From assembly GCA_965661545.1 (NCBI GenBank), contig CBFIEF010000010.1:25614-89613 (forward strand): DNA of 64,000 nucleotides. The letters run 5' to 3'. Below are positions 9,901-18,568 of the stretch, one piece after another. This stretch comes from UBA7985 sp965661545 (GTDB lineage: Bacteria > Pseudomonadota > Alphaproteobacteria > UBA7985). Every line of letters starts with the position of its first letter. The stretch's first letter is position 1. The position numbers and the translations under genes were made by a program. Under the pieces are notes generated by a model. It saw only the letters and a program-made list of their open reading frames with translations. It was not told the DNA's origin and ran no database searches.

Positions 9901-10552
9901 GGACCGGAGATAAATAAGCGTCTACAACCGTCGTATCACCGCGACCAACCAGCTTGATCAGCGGGCTAGCGATGTGGCTGAGCGAAACCTGCGTAAACCC
10001 TATCTCTCGCGCAATTGCCCCCGCCCGCACTTCATGGTCCGGAAAGCGATAGCCGTGGAGAAACGCGATAGCGACGGAGCGCAAGCCAGCGTCAAAGGCC
10101 GCTTGCAGGTCCGCACGCAGCCCGGCCTCCTCGAGCGCGGTCAGTACCCTACCGTCAGCGTCCAAGCGCTCGGAGGCACCAATCACGCGCTGATACAACA
10201 GCTCGGGCAACTGGATGTGCAGATCAAACAGTGTCGGACGGTTCTGGTAGCCGATGCGGAGCAAGTCTTCCAAGCCGGCTGTCGTCACCAATACTGTCGG
10301 CTCACCCTTGCGCTCCAGCAGCGCATTCGTGGCGACGGTTGTTCCCATTTTTACACTGTGGATCAAGCCGGTCGGGATGTCTTGGTCGGGGCGCAATTTG
10401 AGCAACTCGCGAATGCCTTGAACAGCGGCGTCTTGGTAGTGCTCCGGGTTCTCAGACAGCAACTTGTGCGTCCGCAGCGCACCATCAGGCGTGCAGGCCA
10501 CCAAGTCTGTAAACGTTCCGCCTCGGTCCACCCAAAACTGCCACTGCGTCAT
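6950..10552 (-). CDS. 5-oxoprolinase / N-methylhydantoinase, fused HyuA-HyuB
   Basis: The 1200-residue protein joins the ATP-dependent HyuA-type half (N-terminal VDRGGTFTDLV motif; ACYRRGGPLTVTDAN near the middle) to the HyuB-type half (begins near DPIMLEVFNNQFMSIAEQMG, ends GGGGYGEAH). It hydrolyses 5-oxoproline or hydantoin-like rings with ATP; single-chain enzymes of this length are usually 5-oxoprolinases. The start at 10552 is chosen because MTQWQFWVDRGGTFTD is the family N-terminus and GGGGGAAG lies 8 nt upstream. It is transcribed divergently from malonyl-CoA decarboxylase. Substrate specificity between oxoproline and hydantoins cannot be settled from sequence alone. Confidence 0.92.
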   Translation of the reverse strand: MTQWQFWVDRGGTFTDLVACTPDGALRTHKLLSENPEHYQDAAVQGIRELLKLRPDQDIPTGLIHSVKMGTTVATNALLERKGEPTVLVTTAGLEDLLRIGYQNRPTLFDLHIQLPELLYQRVIGASERLDADGRVLTALEEAGLRADLQAAFDAGLRSVAIAFLHGYRFPDHEVRAGAIAREIGFTQVSLSHIASPLIKLVGRGDTTVVDAYLSPVLRRYVQQVRDALGPAIAAQARLMFMQSNGGLADADFFEGKDAILSGPAGGVVGMVRSAQQAGFDKLIGFDMGGTSTDVCHYAGSFEQSFETEVAGVRLRAPMMNIHTVAAGGGSILKFDDGRLQVGPESAGANPGPACYRRGGPLTVTDANVLLGKVQAAYFPAVFGPNSDLPLDVDVVRGRFDALAQQIAAELDEPVRTAEELAEGFLRIAVENMANAIKKISVQRGYDVTGYTLNSFGGAGGQHACQVADVLGMRQVFLHPFAGVLSAFGMGLADVRASAQYQFDRPLSYHSDALPIFDRLIAQVTADIEAQGIPSDQISAQCRLHIRTGGSQQSLPLALADPAQLVEDFVTAHQQRFGFRPDTRDLLIEMLEVEGIGETGQAAELTLPAKDGEAHLGAAQIHLAGQDQSVPVYNRDFLTEGQAISGPILIIESTGTTMVEPGWQAECLNNGNLLLRRTEALVHEDAIGTKVDPIMLEVFNNQFMSIAEQMGATLENTAYSVNIKERLDFSCALFDERGDLVANAPHVPVHLGSMSESVKKILAENRNAIRPGDVFMMNNPFNGGTHLPDVTVITPVFDKTGQRIVATVASRGHHADIGGRTPGSAPPDSRHITEEGVVIDNFRLVAQGVLQEQAARELLLSGEYPCRNVDQNMADLAAQIAANSTGEQALSGLIEAYGLETVHAYMDHVQDNAEESVRRVIDVLSDASFSQVLDNGAQINVSIAVDRSTRSACIDFTGTSPQDALNYNAPSAICRAVVLYVFRTMVGKNIPMNEGCLKPLDLVVPAGSMINPRYPAAVISGNTEVSQAIAEALYGALQVMAGSQGTMNNFVYGNDRLQNYETICGGTGAGSDFDGASAVHSHMTNTRMTDPEVLERRFPVRVEQFSIRRGSGGAGQHRGGDGIVRRLRFLDDMTVTVLTSNRIRQPHGAQGGAPGQSGLNTVLREDGTRERLAGNDRAELKSGDAFIMETPGGGGYGEAH

Positions 10553-10630
10553 CGCTAATGCTTCCCCCAAATCGGTCCTGCTGTTCGCTTCGTTTATAGA
10601 GCACTTTAAGCCCTGTTTTGATGCCAAAAT

Positions 10631-10650
10631 ATTGAGACTGAGACCTCAAT
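10631..10650. promoter_or_regulatory. Candidate operator dyad between divergent genes
   Basis: A perfect 6-base inverted repeat ATTGAG / CTCAAT with an 8-base spacer lies in the 177-base divergent intergenic region between the oxoprolinase and malonyl-CoA decarboxylase genes. No adjacent regulator gene is visible, so its binding protein is unknown. It could also be chance. Confidence 0.25.
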
Positions 10651-10729
10651 CGAAACATTCCGCGCAGTTTACTTTGATTCTTGGTCTAATAATCTGAAGA
10701 AGAGCGGTTTTAATAGAAATTAGGTCCGA

Positions 10730-12037
10730 ATGTTGCGTAGGCTGTCTAACGTGACTGGAGAGGGGGACCAGCGGATGATTAATTTCCTAGCATCTATTGA
10801 GGACATGCTGCCGCTCGGCTTGGATGCGCGATTCTTTCGCCGCTCCCAGCGAGGCATATTGGAACTTGCTGACGAAATTTTGCGTCGCAGTGGCGAAGCC
10901 TCTGGCTCTGCTCTCGCCCTTGAACTGATTGAAGAATACCGAACCTTGAACCGAGACACCCGTGCGGCGTTGTTCGAAGGGCTTCTAAACGACTACGGTC
11001 CGGATGGGAAACGGTTGGACTCCGTCATTTCTGCTTATCAGGACGATCCCTCTCCGCAAACCGCTGAAGGCTTCCTCAAAGCCGCTGAGTCGCGTCGGAT
11101 GGACCTGTTCCGCCTGATCAACACCGTCCCCGGCGGCACGCGCTTTCTGATTAAGATGCGCGAAGACCTGTTTGTGGCGATGCGCGATAACCCGGAACTC
11201 AAGCCCGTAGACCGGGACTTTGAGCATCTGTTCGGTTTTTGGTTCAACAAAGGCTTTCTCGAATTGCGTCAGCTGGATTGGGAAACCCCGGCCTACATCC
11301 TTGAAAAGCTGATCGAATACGAAGCCGTCCATGAAATCCGCGACTGGAACGACTTGCGTCGACGGCTGGAAAGCGACCGTCGGTGCTTTGCATTCTTTCA
11401 CCCCGCCCTGCCCGGCGAACCGCTTATCTTTGTCGAAGTGGCGCTGACCAACGGTCTCGCGTCGTCGATCCAGTCCGTGCTGAACGAGCCACTGGCTAAC
11501 CCCGGTGAACGCGTCGACACAGCGATTTTCTACTCGATTTCCAACTGTCACACCGGCCTGCGGTCTGTGTCCTTTGGCGATAGCCTGCTCAAGCAAGTTG
11601 TGGGCTTGCTGCAGGACGAGATCCCGAGCCTAAAGAAGTTCGCTACCTTGTCACCGGTTCCCGGTTTCATGCGCTGGTTGAGCGAAGAAGATGCGCCACT
11701 CGCAGACGCGGTGAAGTCGATTGCCATGACCGACGGCAGCCAAGCGCTCGAAGAGCACAAAGAACAACTGCTCCGTCAGTGCGCAAAGTACCTCCTGTAC
11801 GCCAAGCGCGGTATTTACCCGTCTGACCCTGTAGCGCGCTTTCACCTGCGTAACGGCGCGATTTTGCACGCCATGCATTGGGGCGCTGACACCTCGGAAA
11901 GCGGCTTGCGACAGTCTGCGGGTATCATGGTCAATTACCTCTATGAGCGTGCCAAGTTGGTGAACAACCACGAAGCCTTTGTCTCAACCGGCATGATCCC
12001 AAGCTCAGCCGACATCACGCTGTTAACCCGCCCTTAA
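10730..12037 (+). CDS. mcd: Malonyl-CoA decarboxylase
   Basis: The 435-residue protein decarboxylates malonyl-CoA to acetyl-CoA. It has the N-terminal helical oligomerisation domain and a C-terminal acetyltransferase-like catalytic domain, with family motifs FFHPALPGEPLIFVEVAL, FYSISNCHTGL and FATLSPVPGF and the HLRNGA segment near the C-terminus. An internal start at MINFLASIED is also possible. No malonyl-CoA synthetase or malonate transporter gene lies beside it. The next gene begins 86 nt downstream on the same strand, so an operon with the flavoprotein and hydrolase is possible but not certain. Confidence 0.93.
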   Translation: MLRRLSNVTGEGDQRMINFLASIEDMLPLGLDARFFRRSQRGILELADEILRRSGEASGSALALELIEEYRTLNRDTRAALFEGLLNDYGPDGKRLDSVISAYQDDPSPQTAEGFLKAAESRRMDLFRLINTVPGGTRFLIKMREDLFVAMRDNPELKPVDRDFEHLFGFWFNKGFLELRQLDWETPAYILEKLIEYEAVHEIRDWNDLRRRLESDRRCFAFFHPALPGEPLIFVEVALTNGLASSIQSVLNEPLANPGERVDTAIFYSISNCHTGLRSVSFGDSLLKQVVGLLQDEIPSLKKFATLSPVPGFMRWLSEEDAPLADAVKSIAMTDGSQALEEHKEQLLRQCAKYLLYAKRGIYPSDPVARFHLRNGAILHAMHWGADTSESGLRQSAGIMVNYLYERAKLVNNHEAFVSTGMIPSSADITLLTRP

Positions 12038-12123
12038 CCCCTGCTTCAAGTGAGCACTAGACGCTGCCAGTGATCCGCTCTAGCGATGTTAGTGAACAAA
12101 ACTTGCAGCATAGGGATGGGCCG

Positions 12124-13428
12124 ATGACGGTTGCTGAAGTTGAAACAGACGTGTTGGTGGTCGGTGGCGGCACCGCAGGCTTTGGCGCTGCGGTTGCAGC
12201 GGGCAGACAAGGCTTGCGCGTGACCTTACTCGAAGCAACCAGCAAAGTTGGCGGCGTCATGGCTTTTTGCCCCGGCATGCCGTGGGGCGGCGGGTATCCG
12301 GTGGATCAGATCGTTGGCGGTTTGATCCAGGAGTTGACTGAGCGCCTCGAGCAAATGGATCCTCCAGCCGCCGAAAAGCGGCCCTGCACGCTCGAAAACT
12401 TTGGGCCAGAAATCATCTACGACCATGACATCGCGACCCTGACGATGTTCGAAATGCTCGAAGAAGCAGGCGTTGAAGTCCGGCTCAACGCCACCGCTCT
12501 GCAACCGACAATGAGCGACGGCCACATTCGCACTGTCGAGTGCGTAAACCGCAACGGCCCCTTTAGCATTCGGCCTAAAGTGGTGATCGACTGCTCCGGC
12601 GACGGCGATATTTCCGCCAAGGCAGGCGTTCCCTACACCCTGGGTGACGAGCAGGGCAACATGATGGGCGTAACGATCTCGTTCCACATGGTTGGCGTGG
12701 ATTGGAACGAGGCCTTTGCCGAACCTGACCCATATTTCACCAAGTACGCGGCCAAAGGTGTGGCTGAAGGTCGGATACACCCCGACCTGGCGCAGTTGTA
12801 CCTGATGAAGGCCTTTCACGAAGGCACCGTCTTCTGCAATTCTGTCCACGTGCGAGGCGTCAACGGCATTGATCCTGATGCCGTCTCTAAAGCCACTCAA
12901 GAAGGCCGCCGGCGCTGCCATCAATTGGCGCGGTTTCTGCGCGAAGAAGTGCCCGGCTTTGCTAAGGCGCACATGGCGATGCTCTCACCCACCGTTGGCG
13001 TCCGCGAAACCCGCAAGCTCGAAGGCGTGTACCGCGTTACCGGCGAGGATTTGGCCAGCGCACGGCGTTTTTCCGACGGGATTGTTTGCTGCGATAACCC
13101 GGTCGATGACGTCATGCGCGGTTCCTCGGATATGACCCACGATGCCGCGGTGTCTGCGGGCAGCTACTACACCATTCCGTTCCGCGCGCTCATGCCTGCG
13201 AATGTTTCTAACCTGATGTTTTGTGGGCGGATCATCTCGGCTGACGCTGTTGCCTTTGCCTCTGTGCGCGGGATGCCTCAGTGTATGTCGATGGGGCAAG
13301 CAGCGGGCACTGCTGCGGCTATGATGATCGAAAACGACGCCGCCGTGCAGGAGCTTGACTTGTCGGCGCTAGTGGCGGATCTCACCCGACAGGGCATTCA
13401 TGGGCTGGGCAATTCCAGCCTGATCTAA
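12124..13428 (+). CDS. FAD-dependent oxidoreductase (FAD_oxidored family)
   Basis: The 434-residue flavoprotein has an N-terminal FAD-binding motif (VLVVGGGTAGFGAAV, about residues 11-25), an ISFHMVGVD segment and the C-terminal LMFCGRIISADAVAFASVRGMPQCM region typical of the family annotated as FAD-dependent oxidoreductase. The ATG at 12124 is preferred to a GTG at 12070 because the motif then sits at the usual distance from the N-terminus. A paralogue of the same family lies at 21471-22832. The reaction is unknown. The alpha/beta hydrolase gene follows after 36 nt, suggesting co-transcription. Confidence 0.82.
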   Translation: MTVAEVETDVLVVGGGTAGFGAAVAAGRQGLRVTLLEATSKVGGVMAFCPGMPWGGGYPVDQIVGGLIQELTERLEQMDPPAAEKRPCTLENFGPEIIYDHDIATLTMFEMLEEAGVEVRLNATALQPTMSDGHIRTVECVNRNGPFSIRPKVVIDCSGDGDISAKAGVPYTLGDEQGNMMGVTISFHMVGVDWNEAFAEPDPYFTKYAAKGVAEGRIHPDLAQLYLMKAFHEGTVFCNSVHVRGVNGIDPDAVSKATQEGRRRCHQLARFLREEVPGFAKAHMAMLSPTVGVRETRKLEGVYRVTGEDLASARRFSDGIVCCDNPVDDVMRGSSDMTHDAAVSAGSYYTIPFRALMPANVSNLMFCGRIISADAVAFASVRGMPQCMSMGQAAGTAAAMMIENDAAVQELDLSALVADLTRQGIHGLGNSSLI

Positions 13429-13464
13429 GCCGCCTTACTCACCGTAACTTTCAGGTAAGCAACC

Positions 13465-14649
13465 ATGACTTCGACCCCAGCGACGACCAATCGAATTGAC
13501 GGCCTGCGCCCCGATGCTCCTGCTCGGGCCGCTTGGGGGGCGTTTGGGGTCGGTCGAACGACCTTGATGATGACAAATGCAGATGTACCCCGCGTCGCGA
13601 ACCTGATGACGGGCGAAGGTCCGGATCGCGCGGATCGTACCCTGACCATCGAGCTGTTCTACCCGGCCCCAAAATCGGTTCAGCCAACCCCCATTCGCAC
13701 GCTTTTGCGCGATGGCGAAACACAGGTTGAGCTGCGGGGGCAGTCGGGCGAAGACGCACCTGTTGCCGAGACAGAGGGCCAACTGCCGCTGATCGTGATC
13801 TCGCACGGCTACCCCGGCAACCGCTTTTTACTCTCTCATCTCGCGGAGAACCTCGCGACCAAGGGCTATGCCGTCGCCAGCATTGACCACCCTGACTCAA
13901 CCTATGACGATCAGAACATGCCCGAGGCTGTCGCCATCGACCGCCCACGCGATATTCACTTTGTCCTCAACACCTTGACCGAGTTGGCTGACACAAGCGA
14001 CCATCCGGCCTTGAGCAGGCTATCAACCGACCGTGTGGGGCTGGTAGGCTACTCTATGGGCGGCTACGGCGTGCTGATGGCTCAGGGGGCACAGTTGGCG
14101 CCTCCGCTGCTCACACAGACCCCTCCCGCCGCGCAAGCGCTGGTGCAGGGCTACATCCTGGACACAGACACCCCAGCCCATGCGCCAGACCCTCGCGTCG
14201 CGGCCATGATCGCGATTGCGCCTTGGGGCCGCCAGATGGGCATCCTCGATCCACGGGGACTGGCCAAAATCACCACGCCGCTGTTGGTTGTTGGCGGGTC
14301 TGATGATGAGATCTCGGGCTACAAAACCGGCATCCGCCAGATTTGGCAGGACACGACCGGCACGGACCGTGCCTTGCTGACGTTCGAGAACGCACAGCAC
14401 AACGCCGCAGCCCCGATCCCTGCGCCGCACGAAAGCCATGCCGAACACCCCTCACTGGGCTTCTTCCCCTTTGAGCACTACGCCGATCCTGTTTGGGACA
14501 GCGTGCGGATGAACAATATTCTCCAGCACGCCGCGACAGGACTTTTCGACCACTATGTCAAAGGCGACCAAGACGCTCCGACGCTGGCCGCAGCCAGCGC
14601 GGAGCACAGCATCCTTGGCACCACGTACGAGTTCCTTGCGGCAGAGTAA
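13465..14649 (+). CDS. Alpha/beta-hydrolase, dienelactone-hydrolase/PAF-acetylhydrolase-like
   Basis: The 394-residue protein is a cytoplasmic alpha/beta hydrolase (no signal peptide seen). The oxyanion region is LIVISHGYPGNRF, the nucleophile elbow is GLVGYSMGGYG (serine near residue 197), a candidate acid lies in VGGSDDEIS, and the candidate histidine in NAQHNAAAP. The large cap and overall length resemble the predicted dienelactone hydrolase / platelet-activating-factor acetylhydrolase group. Its substrate is unknown. It follows the flavoprotein gene by 36 nt and is followed by a strong hairpin. Confidence 0.8.
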   Translation: MTSTPATTNRIDGLRPDAPARAAWGAFGVGRTTLMMTNADVPRVANLMTGEGPDRADRTLTIELFYPAPKSVQPTPIRTLLRDGETQVELRGQSGEDAPVAETEGQLPLIVISHGYPGNRFLLSHLAENLATKGYAVASIDHPDSTYDDQNMPEAVAIDRPRDIHFVLNTLTELADTSDHPALSRLSTDRVGLVGYSMGGYGVLMAQGAQLAPPLLTQTPPAAQALVQGYILDTDTPAHAPDPRVAAMIAIAPWGRQMGILDPRGLAKITTPLLVVGGSDDEISGYKTGIRQIWQDTTGTDRALLTFENAQHNAAAPIPAPHESHAEHPSLGFFPFEHYADPVWDSVRMNNILQHAATGLFDHYVKGDQDAPTLAAASAEHSILGTTYEFLAAE

Positions 14650-14650
14650 A

Positions 14651-14680
14651 CTTGGCTCCGCAGCAATCCTGCGTGCCAAG
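14651..14680 (+). terminator. Hairpin after hydrolase gene, probable terminator
   Basis: CTTGGC (14651-14656) pairs with GCCAAG (14675-14680), and CGCAG pairs with CTGCG inside, giving an 11-base-pair stem with a 5-base loop 2 nt after the hydrolase stop. The tail GCTTCCGTTT is only weakly T-rich. It suggests that the downstream MFS gene has its own promoter in 14681-14772. Confidence 0.5.
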
Positions 14681-14772
14681 GCTTCCGTTTCCGGCAAAAA
14701 ATCTACTTAATGGGCAGGCTAATGGGGGAAGGAACCCGGTCTTGACTGTAAATTTTGATGGACTGAGCGCCC

Positions 14773-15963
14773 ATGTCTGAGGCGAACACACAGCACGACC
14801 AGACTGATGTCTCCGATTTTCAGCGGGTGATGATCATCATCGCGCTGTCGATCAGTGTCTTTATGGTTGGCATATCACTGGGCGGGATCGTTCCGTGGAT
14901 CGCGCTTAAGCAAGACATGCTTGGAACGGATGCCATTACGATCGGGATCATCGTTGCCGCGCAGCCGCTGGGTATCATGCTGGTTGCGCCGCTGGTTTCG
15001 CGGATCGCGTCTTCGATGGGTTTGGGGCTGGCAATGGTGGTGTTCAGCATCGGAACCCTGCCCGGGCTGGTGCTTTTGCCACTGACGGATTCCAATGCGC
15101 TGTGGATTGTGTTTCGCCTGATTGGCGGATTGGCCACGGCGGTGCCTTGGGTTTTGGGAGAGACGTGGATCAACATGGCCACCAAGCCCAAGTGGCGCGC
15201 GCGGACCATGGGCATGTACGGCGCGGCACTTGCCGCCGGGTTTGCGCTGGGCCCAATCTTCCTAACATTCTTTGAAAACCAGCTCGACCTCGCCATTGTC
15301 GCCTTTACCGTGCTGACCATCGTGTCGATCCTGCCCCTGCTGCCAATCTTACGCTTTGCACCAACATTTCCAAAGCAGGAGAACACGGCGTTTTTCTCAA
15401 TCATTTTCGCGATGCCGGTTGTGTTCTTTGCCGTGGTTTTAGCAGCCGTCGCCGACATGTCTTTCGCGACCTTCCTACCACTGTGGAGCACCGCGCAAGG
15501 CGTCTCGATCTCTATGTCGCTGCTGCTGGTGTCCTGCATGATGGTTGGCAACGTGGTGCTGCAGTTCCCGATTAGCCTGATGGCTGACCGCATTGGAGTG
15601 CGGCAGACCATGCGGCTTTGCGGGGTTGTTTCCCTAATCCTGCCGCTGCTGATTATTGCCGTAGGGGTTAACCTTTGGCTGCTGTTTCCGCTGCTGTTTG
15701 TGTTTGGTGGCACGGTGTGGACGCTCTACTCGCTGGCGCTGGCCGATCTGGGACACCGCTTGAGCGGTTCTGCGCTGGCGATGGCCAATGCGGCAGTGGT
15801 GTTTGTCTACACCACTTCCAACGTCATCGGACCGCCGCTGTCGGGCGTGGGTTTGCGCCTGTGGGAGCCTAATGGGTTTATCTTGTTCACCATCCTGATC
15901 GCGCTGGTGTTCGTGATCCTCGCCTACGCGCGCCGCAACCCGGAAAAAGCCAAGGCAGACTAA
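14773..15963 (+). CDS. MFS transporter
   Basis: The 396-residue protein consists of about 12 hydrophobic segments with the short polar loops of a major facilitator permease; RIASSMGLGLAM and MADRIGVRQTM fit the conserved loop motifs after TM2 and TM8. It probably exchanges a small metabolite or drug across the inner membrane with protons. Substrate cannot be assigned. Its stop overlaps the stop of the convergent EamA transporter gene by 4 nt, so no independent terminator exists between them. Confidence 0.88.
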   Translation: MSEANTQHDQTDVSDFQRVMIIIALSISVFMVGISLGGIVPWIALKQDMLGTDAITIGIIVAAQPLGIMLVAPLVSRIASSMGLGLAMVVFSIGTLPGLVLLPLTDSNALWIVFRLIGGLATAVPWVLGETWINMATKPKWRARTMGMYGAALAAGFALGPIFLTFFENQLDLAIVAFTVLTIVSILPLLPILRFAPTFPKQENTAFFSIIFAMPVVFFAVVLAAVADMSFATFLPLWSTAQGVSISMSLLLVSCMMVGNVVLQFPISLMADRIGVRQTMRLCGVVSLILPLLIIAVGVNLWLLFPLLFVFGGTVWTLYSLALADLGHRLSGSALAMANAAVVFVYTTSNVIGPPLSGVGLRLWEPNGFILFTILIALVFVILAYARRNPEKAKAD

Positions 15964-16826
15964 GCCGCCTTTCGCCGAAGCTGAATGGTGATGATCCCAA
16001 CGCCAATGAGGATCACCGCACCGCCCATCACGCTGTTCAGGCTTGGCCGCTCGCCCAGAAACAGCATGCCACCCAGTGACGCGTAAACCGGCAACAGCAG
16101 CAAGAACGGCGCAACCCGGCCAACGTCATGTCGGCGGATCAGCGTGTTCCAGAGAAAATAGCCAAAGGCTGTCATGACGATGCCAAGGTAAGCCACAGCC
16201 AGCCAAACGATGGGCTCAGCCTGCCGAACCGCCTCAATCTGCCCGTCTTCAAACAGCGCGGACATGACGAACAACTGCGGCGCGGCAAAGACGGCGGTCC
16301 AAGCTGTCACGGTCAGGCCAGCGATATCCTTCATCCGGCGCACCATGATCTGCCCGAAAGCCCAACTCAGCGCCCCACCGATCACCAGCGCCACCGCCCA
16401 TAGGCTCCCTTGGAACGTGCCCGGATTGGCGATCAGTGCAACGCCGATAAACGCAATGACGATCCCAACCCACTTCCGTGCTTCGGGCTTTTCGCCCAGC
16501 AACACAGCGCCCAGAATCACCAAAAACGGCACTTCGAGTTGCACGATCAGCGCCGCGATACCCGCGTCCAAGCCCTTGAGGCCCGTGAACGTAAGGCTGT
16601 ACTGGATGGCGCAGGCAACAATGGCCGTGCAGAACAACCAGACGAGGTTCTTGCGCGGGATCGGCACGAACCAAACCAGCAAGAACGCCGTGAGCGTGAA
16701 GCGAAAACCCATCAGCAAAATCGGGGGAAACTGCTCGATTGCGCCCTTGACCAGAACCAGCCCCATGCCCCAGACCAAGGGAACCGTGAGCGCCATCAAG
16801 ACCTCAGTCGCACTCAACTTTCCCAT
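15960..16826 (-). CDS. EamA/DMT-superfamily transporter
   Basis: The 288-residue protein has ten predicted transmembrane segments in two EamA repeats (first starts near ALTVPLVWGMGLVLVKGA, second near LWAVALVIGGALSWAFGQI). Family members export amino acids or other small metabolites. The start at 16826 (MGKLSATEV) is chosen from a GAGGAG ribosome-binding site about 9 nt upstream; a longer frame up to 16895 is hydrophilic and unlike the family. It ends tail-to-tail with the MFS gene. Confidence 0.88.
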   Translation of the reverse strand: MGKLSATEVLMALTVPLVWGMGLVLVKGAIEQFPPILLMGFRFTLTAFLLVWFVPIPRKNLVWLFCTAIVACAIQYSLTFTGLKGLDAGIAALIVQLEVPFLVILGAVLLGEKPEARKWVGIVIAFIGVALIANPGTFQGSLWAVALVIGGALSWAFGQIMVRRMKDIAGLTVTAWTAVFAAPQLFVMSALFEDGQIEAVRQAEPIVWLAVAYLGIVMTAFGYFLWNTLIRRHDVGRVAPFLLLLPVYASLGGMLFLGERPSLNSVMGGAVILIGVGIITIQLRRKAA

Positions 16827-16932
16827 CAATCGACGCTCCTCGACACAACTCATCAGACCATAGGTTTGCCCCTCAGAGCTGCGGTAGCCTGACACACGCC
16901 TTGGCGCAGAGGAACGGAAATCTCGGCTGGCG

Positions 16933-18387
16933 TCAGCTGGGATTGATGCGGTTGATGATTTCTTGCTGGTTATCGAACCATGGTGCTGCCTGCTCGATCT
17001 GAGCGGACAAGCTCATCAGCCGCTCGTCCTCACCAAACGGCATAGCGAAGTGGACACCGATGGGCAGGTCATCCGCCGACCAATGCAGCGGCAGCGAGAC
17101 TGCGGGCTGTCCCGTGGCGTTGAAGGCTGCTGTGAACGGCGAATACTCGAACACCCCACCCTTGCCGTTACGGTACTCCCAGAAGTTATCGTTGTCCGGC
17201 TTGAGCTGACCAATGCGCGCCGGAGGCTGCCCCAAGGTTGCGGTGATCAATACGTCAAAATCGGCCATCGTGTGCGCCATTCGTCGACCAAAGGCGTGCA
17301 CCTCGTTTACAGAATCGAGGTAATCCTCGCCCGAAACAGTGCGTGCATAGTCCACAGCGCCCCATGTAACGCCGTCCACTTGTGCCCGCTCCAGCGGCTT
17401 ACCGCCAAGCGCCTTGGTGACAGACAACGCCGTCCCACAGGCAACCACCTTTGTCCACGCATGCATCATATCCAGCGTCCGCAGCGTCTCAGGGATCTGT
17501 AGCTCCTCCACATGGTGCCCCAAGCTCTCCATCAGCCGCGCAGCCTCTCGAACAGCGTCCACGCAATCCCGGTGGATGGGGTCGCCAGAGAGCGTCGTGG
17601 TGATGAACCGGACTTTCAGCGGCTTGACGGGCTGCTGCAGCGCGCTTTGAAAGCTGTCCTCCATCGCTGGGGCCGTATAAGGCGCACCGACGTCCATGCC
17701 GGTACTTGCGTCCAGAAAGGCTGCTGTATCGCGCAGAGACCGGGTCAGGAAGCCATCAATGGCCATGCCACCCCATCCCTCACCAGCCAAGGGACCGCTG
17801 GGCAAGCGCGCCCGTGTCGGCTTGAATCCGACCAAGCCGCACGAAGACGCCGGAATGCGGACAGACCCGCCACCGTCGGAGCCGTGTGCCGCTGGCACGA
17901 TACCCGCCGCCACCGAAGCTCCTGAACCACCCGACGAGCCGCCGGGCGTGTGGTCGAGGTTCCACGGGTTGCGCGTCGGCGCGCCATTGACCTGGCCTTC
18001 TGTCACCGGTCCAACCCCAAACTCTGGCGAGGCTGTCCGGCCAAAAGTCACCACGCCTGTATCCCGAACGCGCTCGAACATGGCCGAGTTCACCGGCCAG
18101 CGCATGCGTTCGCTCAGCTTTGATCCATTGTTGGTTGGAAAATCCACAGCGGCCATGCCGAGGTCTTTGATCAGGAAAGGAACGCCCGTGAAAGGGCCGT
18201 CGGGCAAGCCTTCGTCAATGCTGCGCCGTGCCACGTCCTGCCCGTCGATCACAATGGCATTGAGCGCGGGTTTGTGGGTCGCAGCAAGCTCCAGCGCAAT
18301 GTCCAACAATTCGCTCGGCGATGCCTGCTTGGTGGCGACCAGACCGGCAAGGCCCGTTGCGTCCTGCTTCAAATATTCCTGCTTCAT
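16933..18387 (-). CDS. Amidase signature enzyme
   Basis: The 484-residue hydrolase carries the amidase signature: catalytic Lys74 (GVPFLIKDLG), the Gly/Ser-rich loop TPGGSSGGSGASVAAG (serines 151/152) and the nucleophile in GSDGGGSVRIPAS (about Ser175). It hydrolyses amides to carboxylates and ammonia; GatA of the tRNA amidotransferase shares the domain, but no gatB/gatC is adjacent. The ATG at 18387 has GGAGGATG 5 nt upstream. It is divergent from the fatty-acid-hydroxylase-like gene. The substrate is unknown. Confidence 0.9.
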   Translation of the reverse strand: MKQEYLKQDATGLAGLVATKQASPSELLDIALELAATHKPALNAIVIDGQDVARRSIDEGLPDGPFTGVPFLIKDLGMAAVDFPTNNGSKLSERMRWPVNSAMFERVRDTGVVTFGRTASPEFGVGPVTEGQVNGAPTRNPWNLDHTPGGSSGGSGASVAAGIVPAAHGSDGGGSVRIPASSCGLVGFKPTRARLPSGPLAGEGWGGMAIDGFLTRSLRDTAAFLDASTGMDVGAPYTAPAMEDSFQSALQQPVKPLKVRFITTTLSGDPIHRDCVDAVREAARLMESLGHHVEELQIPETLRTLDMMHAWTKVVACGTALSVTKALGGKPLERAQVDGVTWGAVDYARTVSGEDYLDSVNEVHAFGRRMAHTMADFDVLITATLGQPPARIGQLKPDNDNFWEYRNGKGGVFEYSPFTAAFNATGQPAVSLPLHWSADDLPIGVHFAMPFGEDERLMSLSAQIEQAAPWFDNQQEIINRINPS

Positions 18388-18568
18388 CACATCCTCCACA
18401 AAGCACAATCTCCCACCATCCCCCGAAGCGAACAGCCTTTACGGCATCTATGTTGAGGGGTTTTTGGGGTTCTTGGGAAGCCTTGATTTACTCTTGACCT
18501 TAACGCTGACCAACGCAGAGTGGTTCACAGAGCCTTCTGGGGCTGTTTTGAGGATAGGGACAAGGCCG

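Noticed and set aside
14820..15713. 297-codon minus-strand frame over the MFS gene
   Set aside because: Ser/Thr/Met-rich antisense shadow of a membrane protein gene; no family features.
17696..18568. Long open frame upstream of the fatty-acid-hydroxylase start
   Set aside because: It is antisense to the amidase gene and its residues look random, with many Arg/Pro/Ser; the true start is the ATG at 18569.
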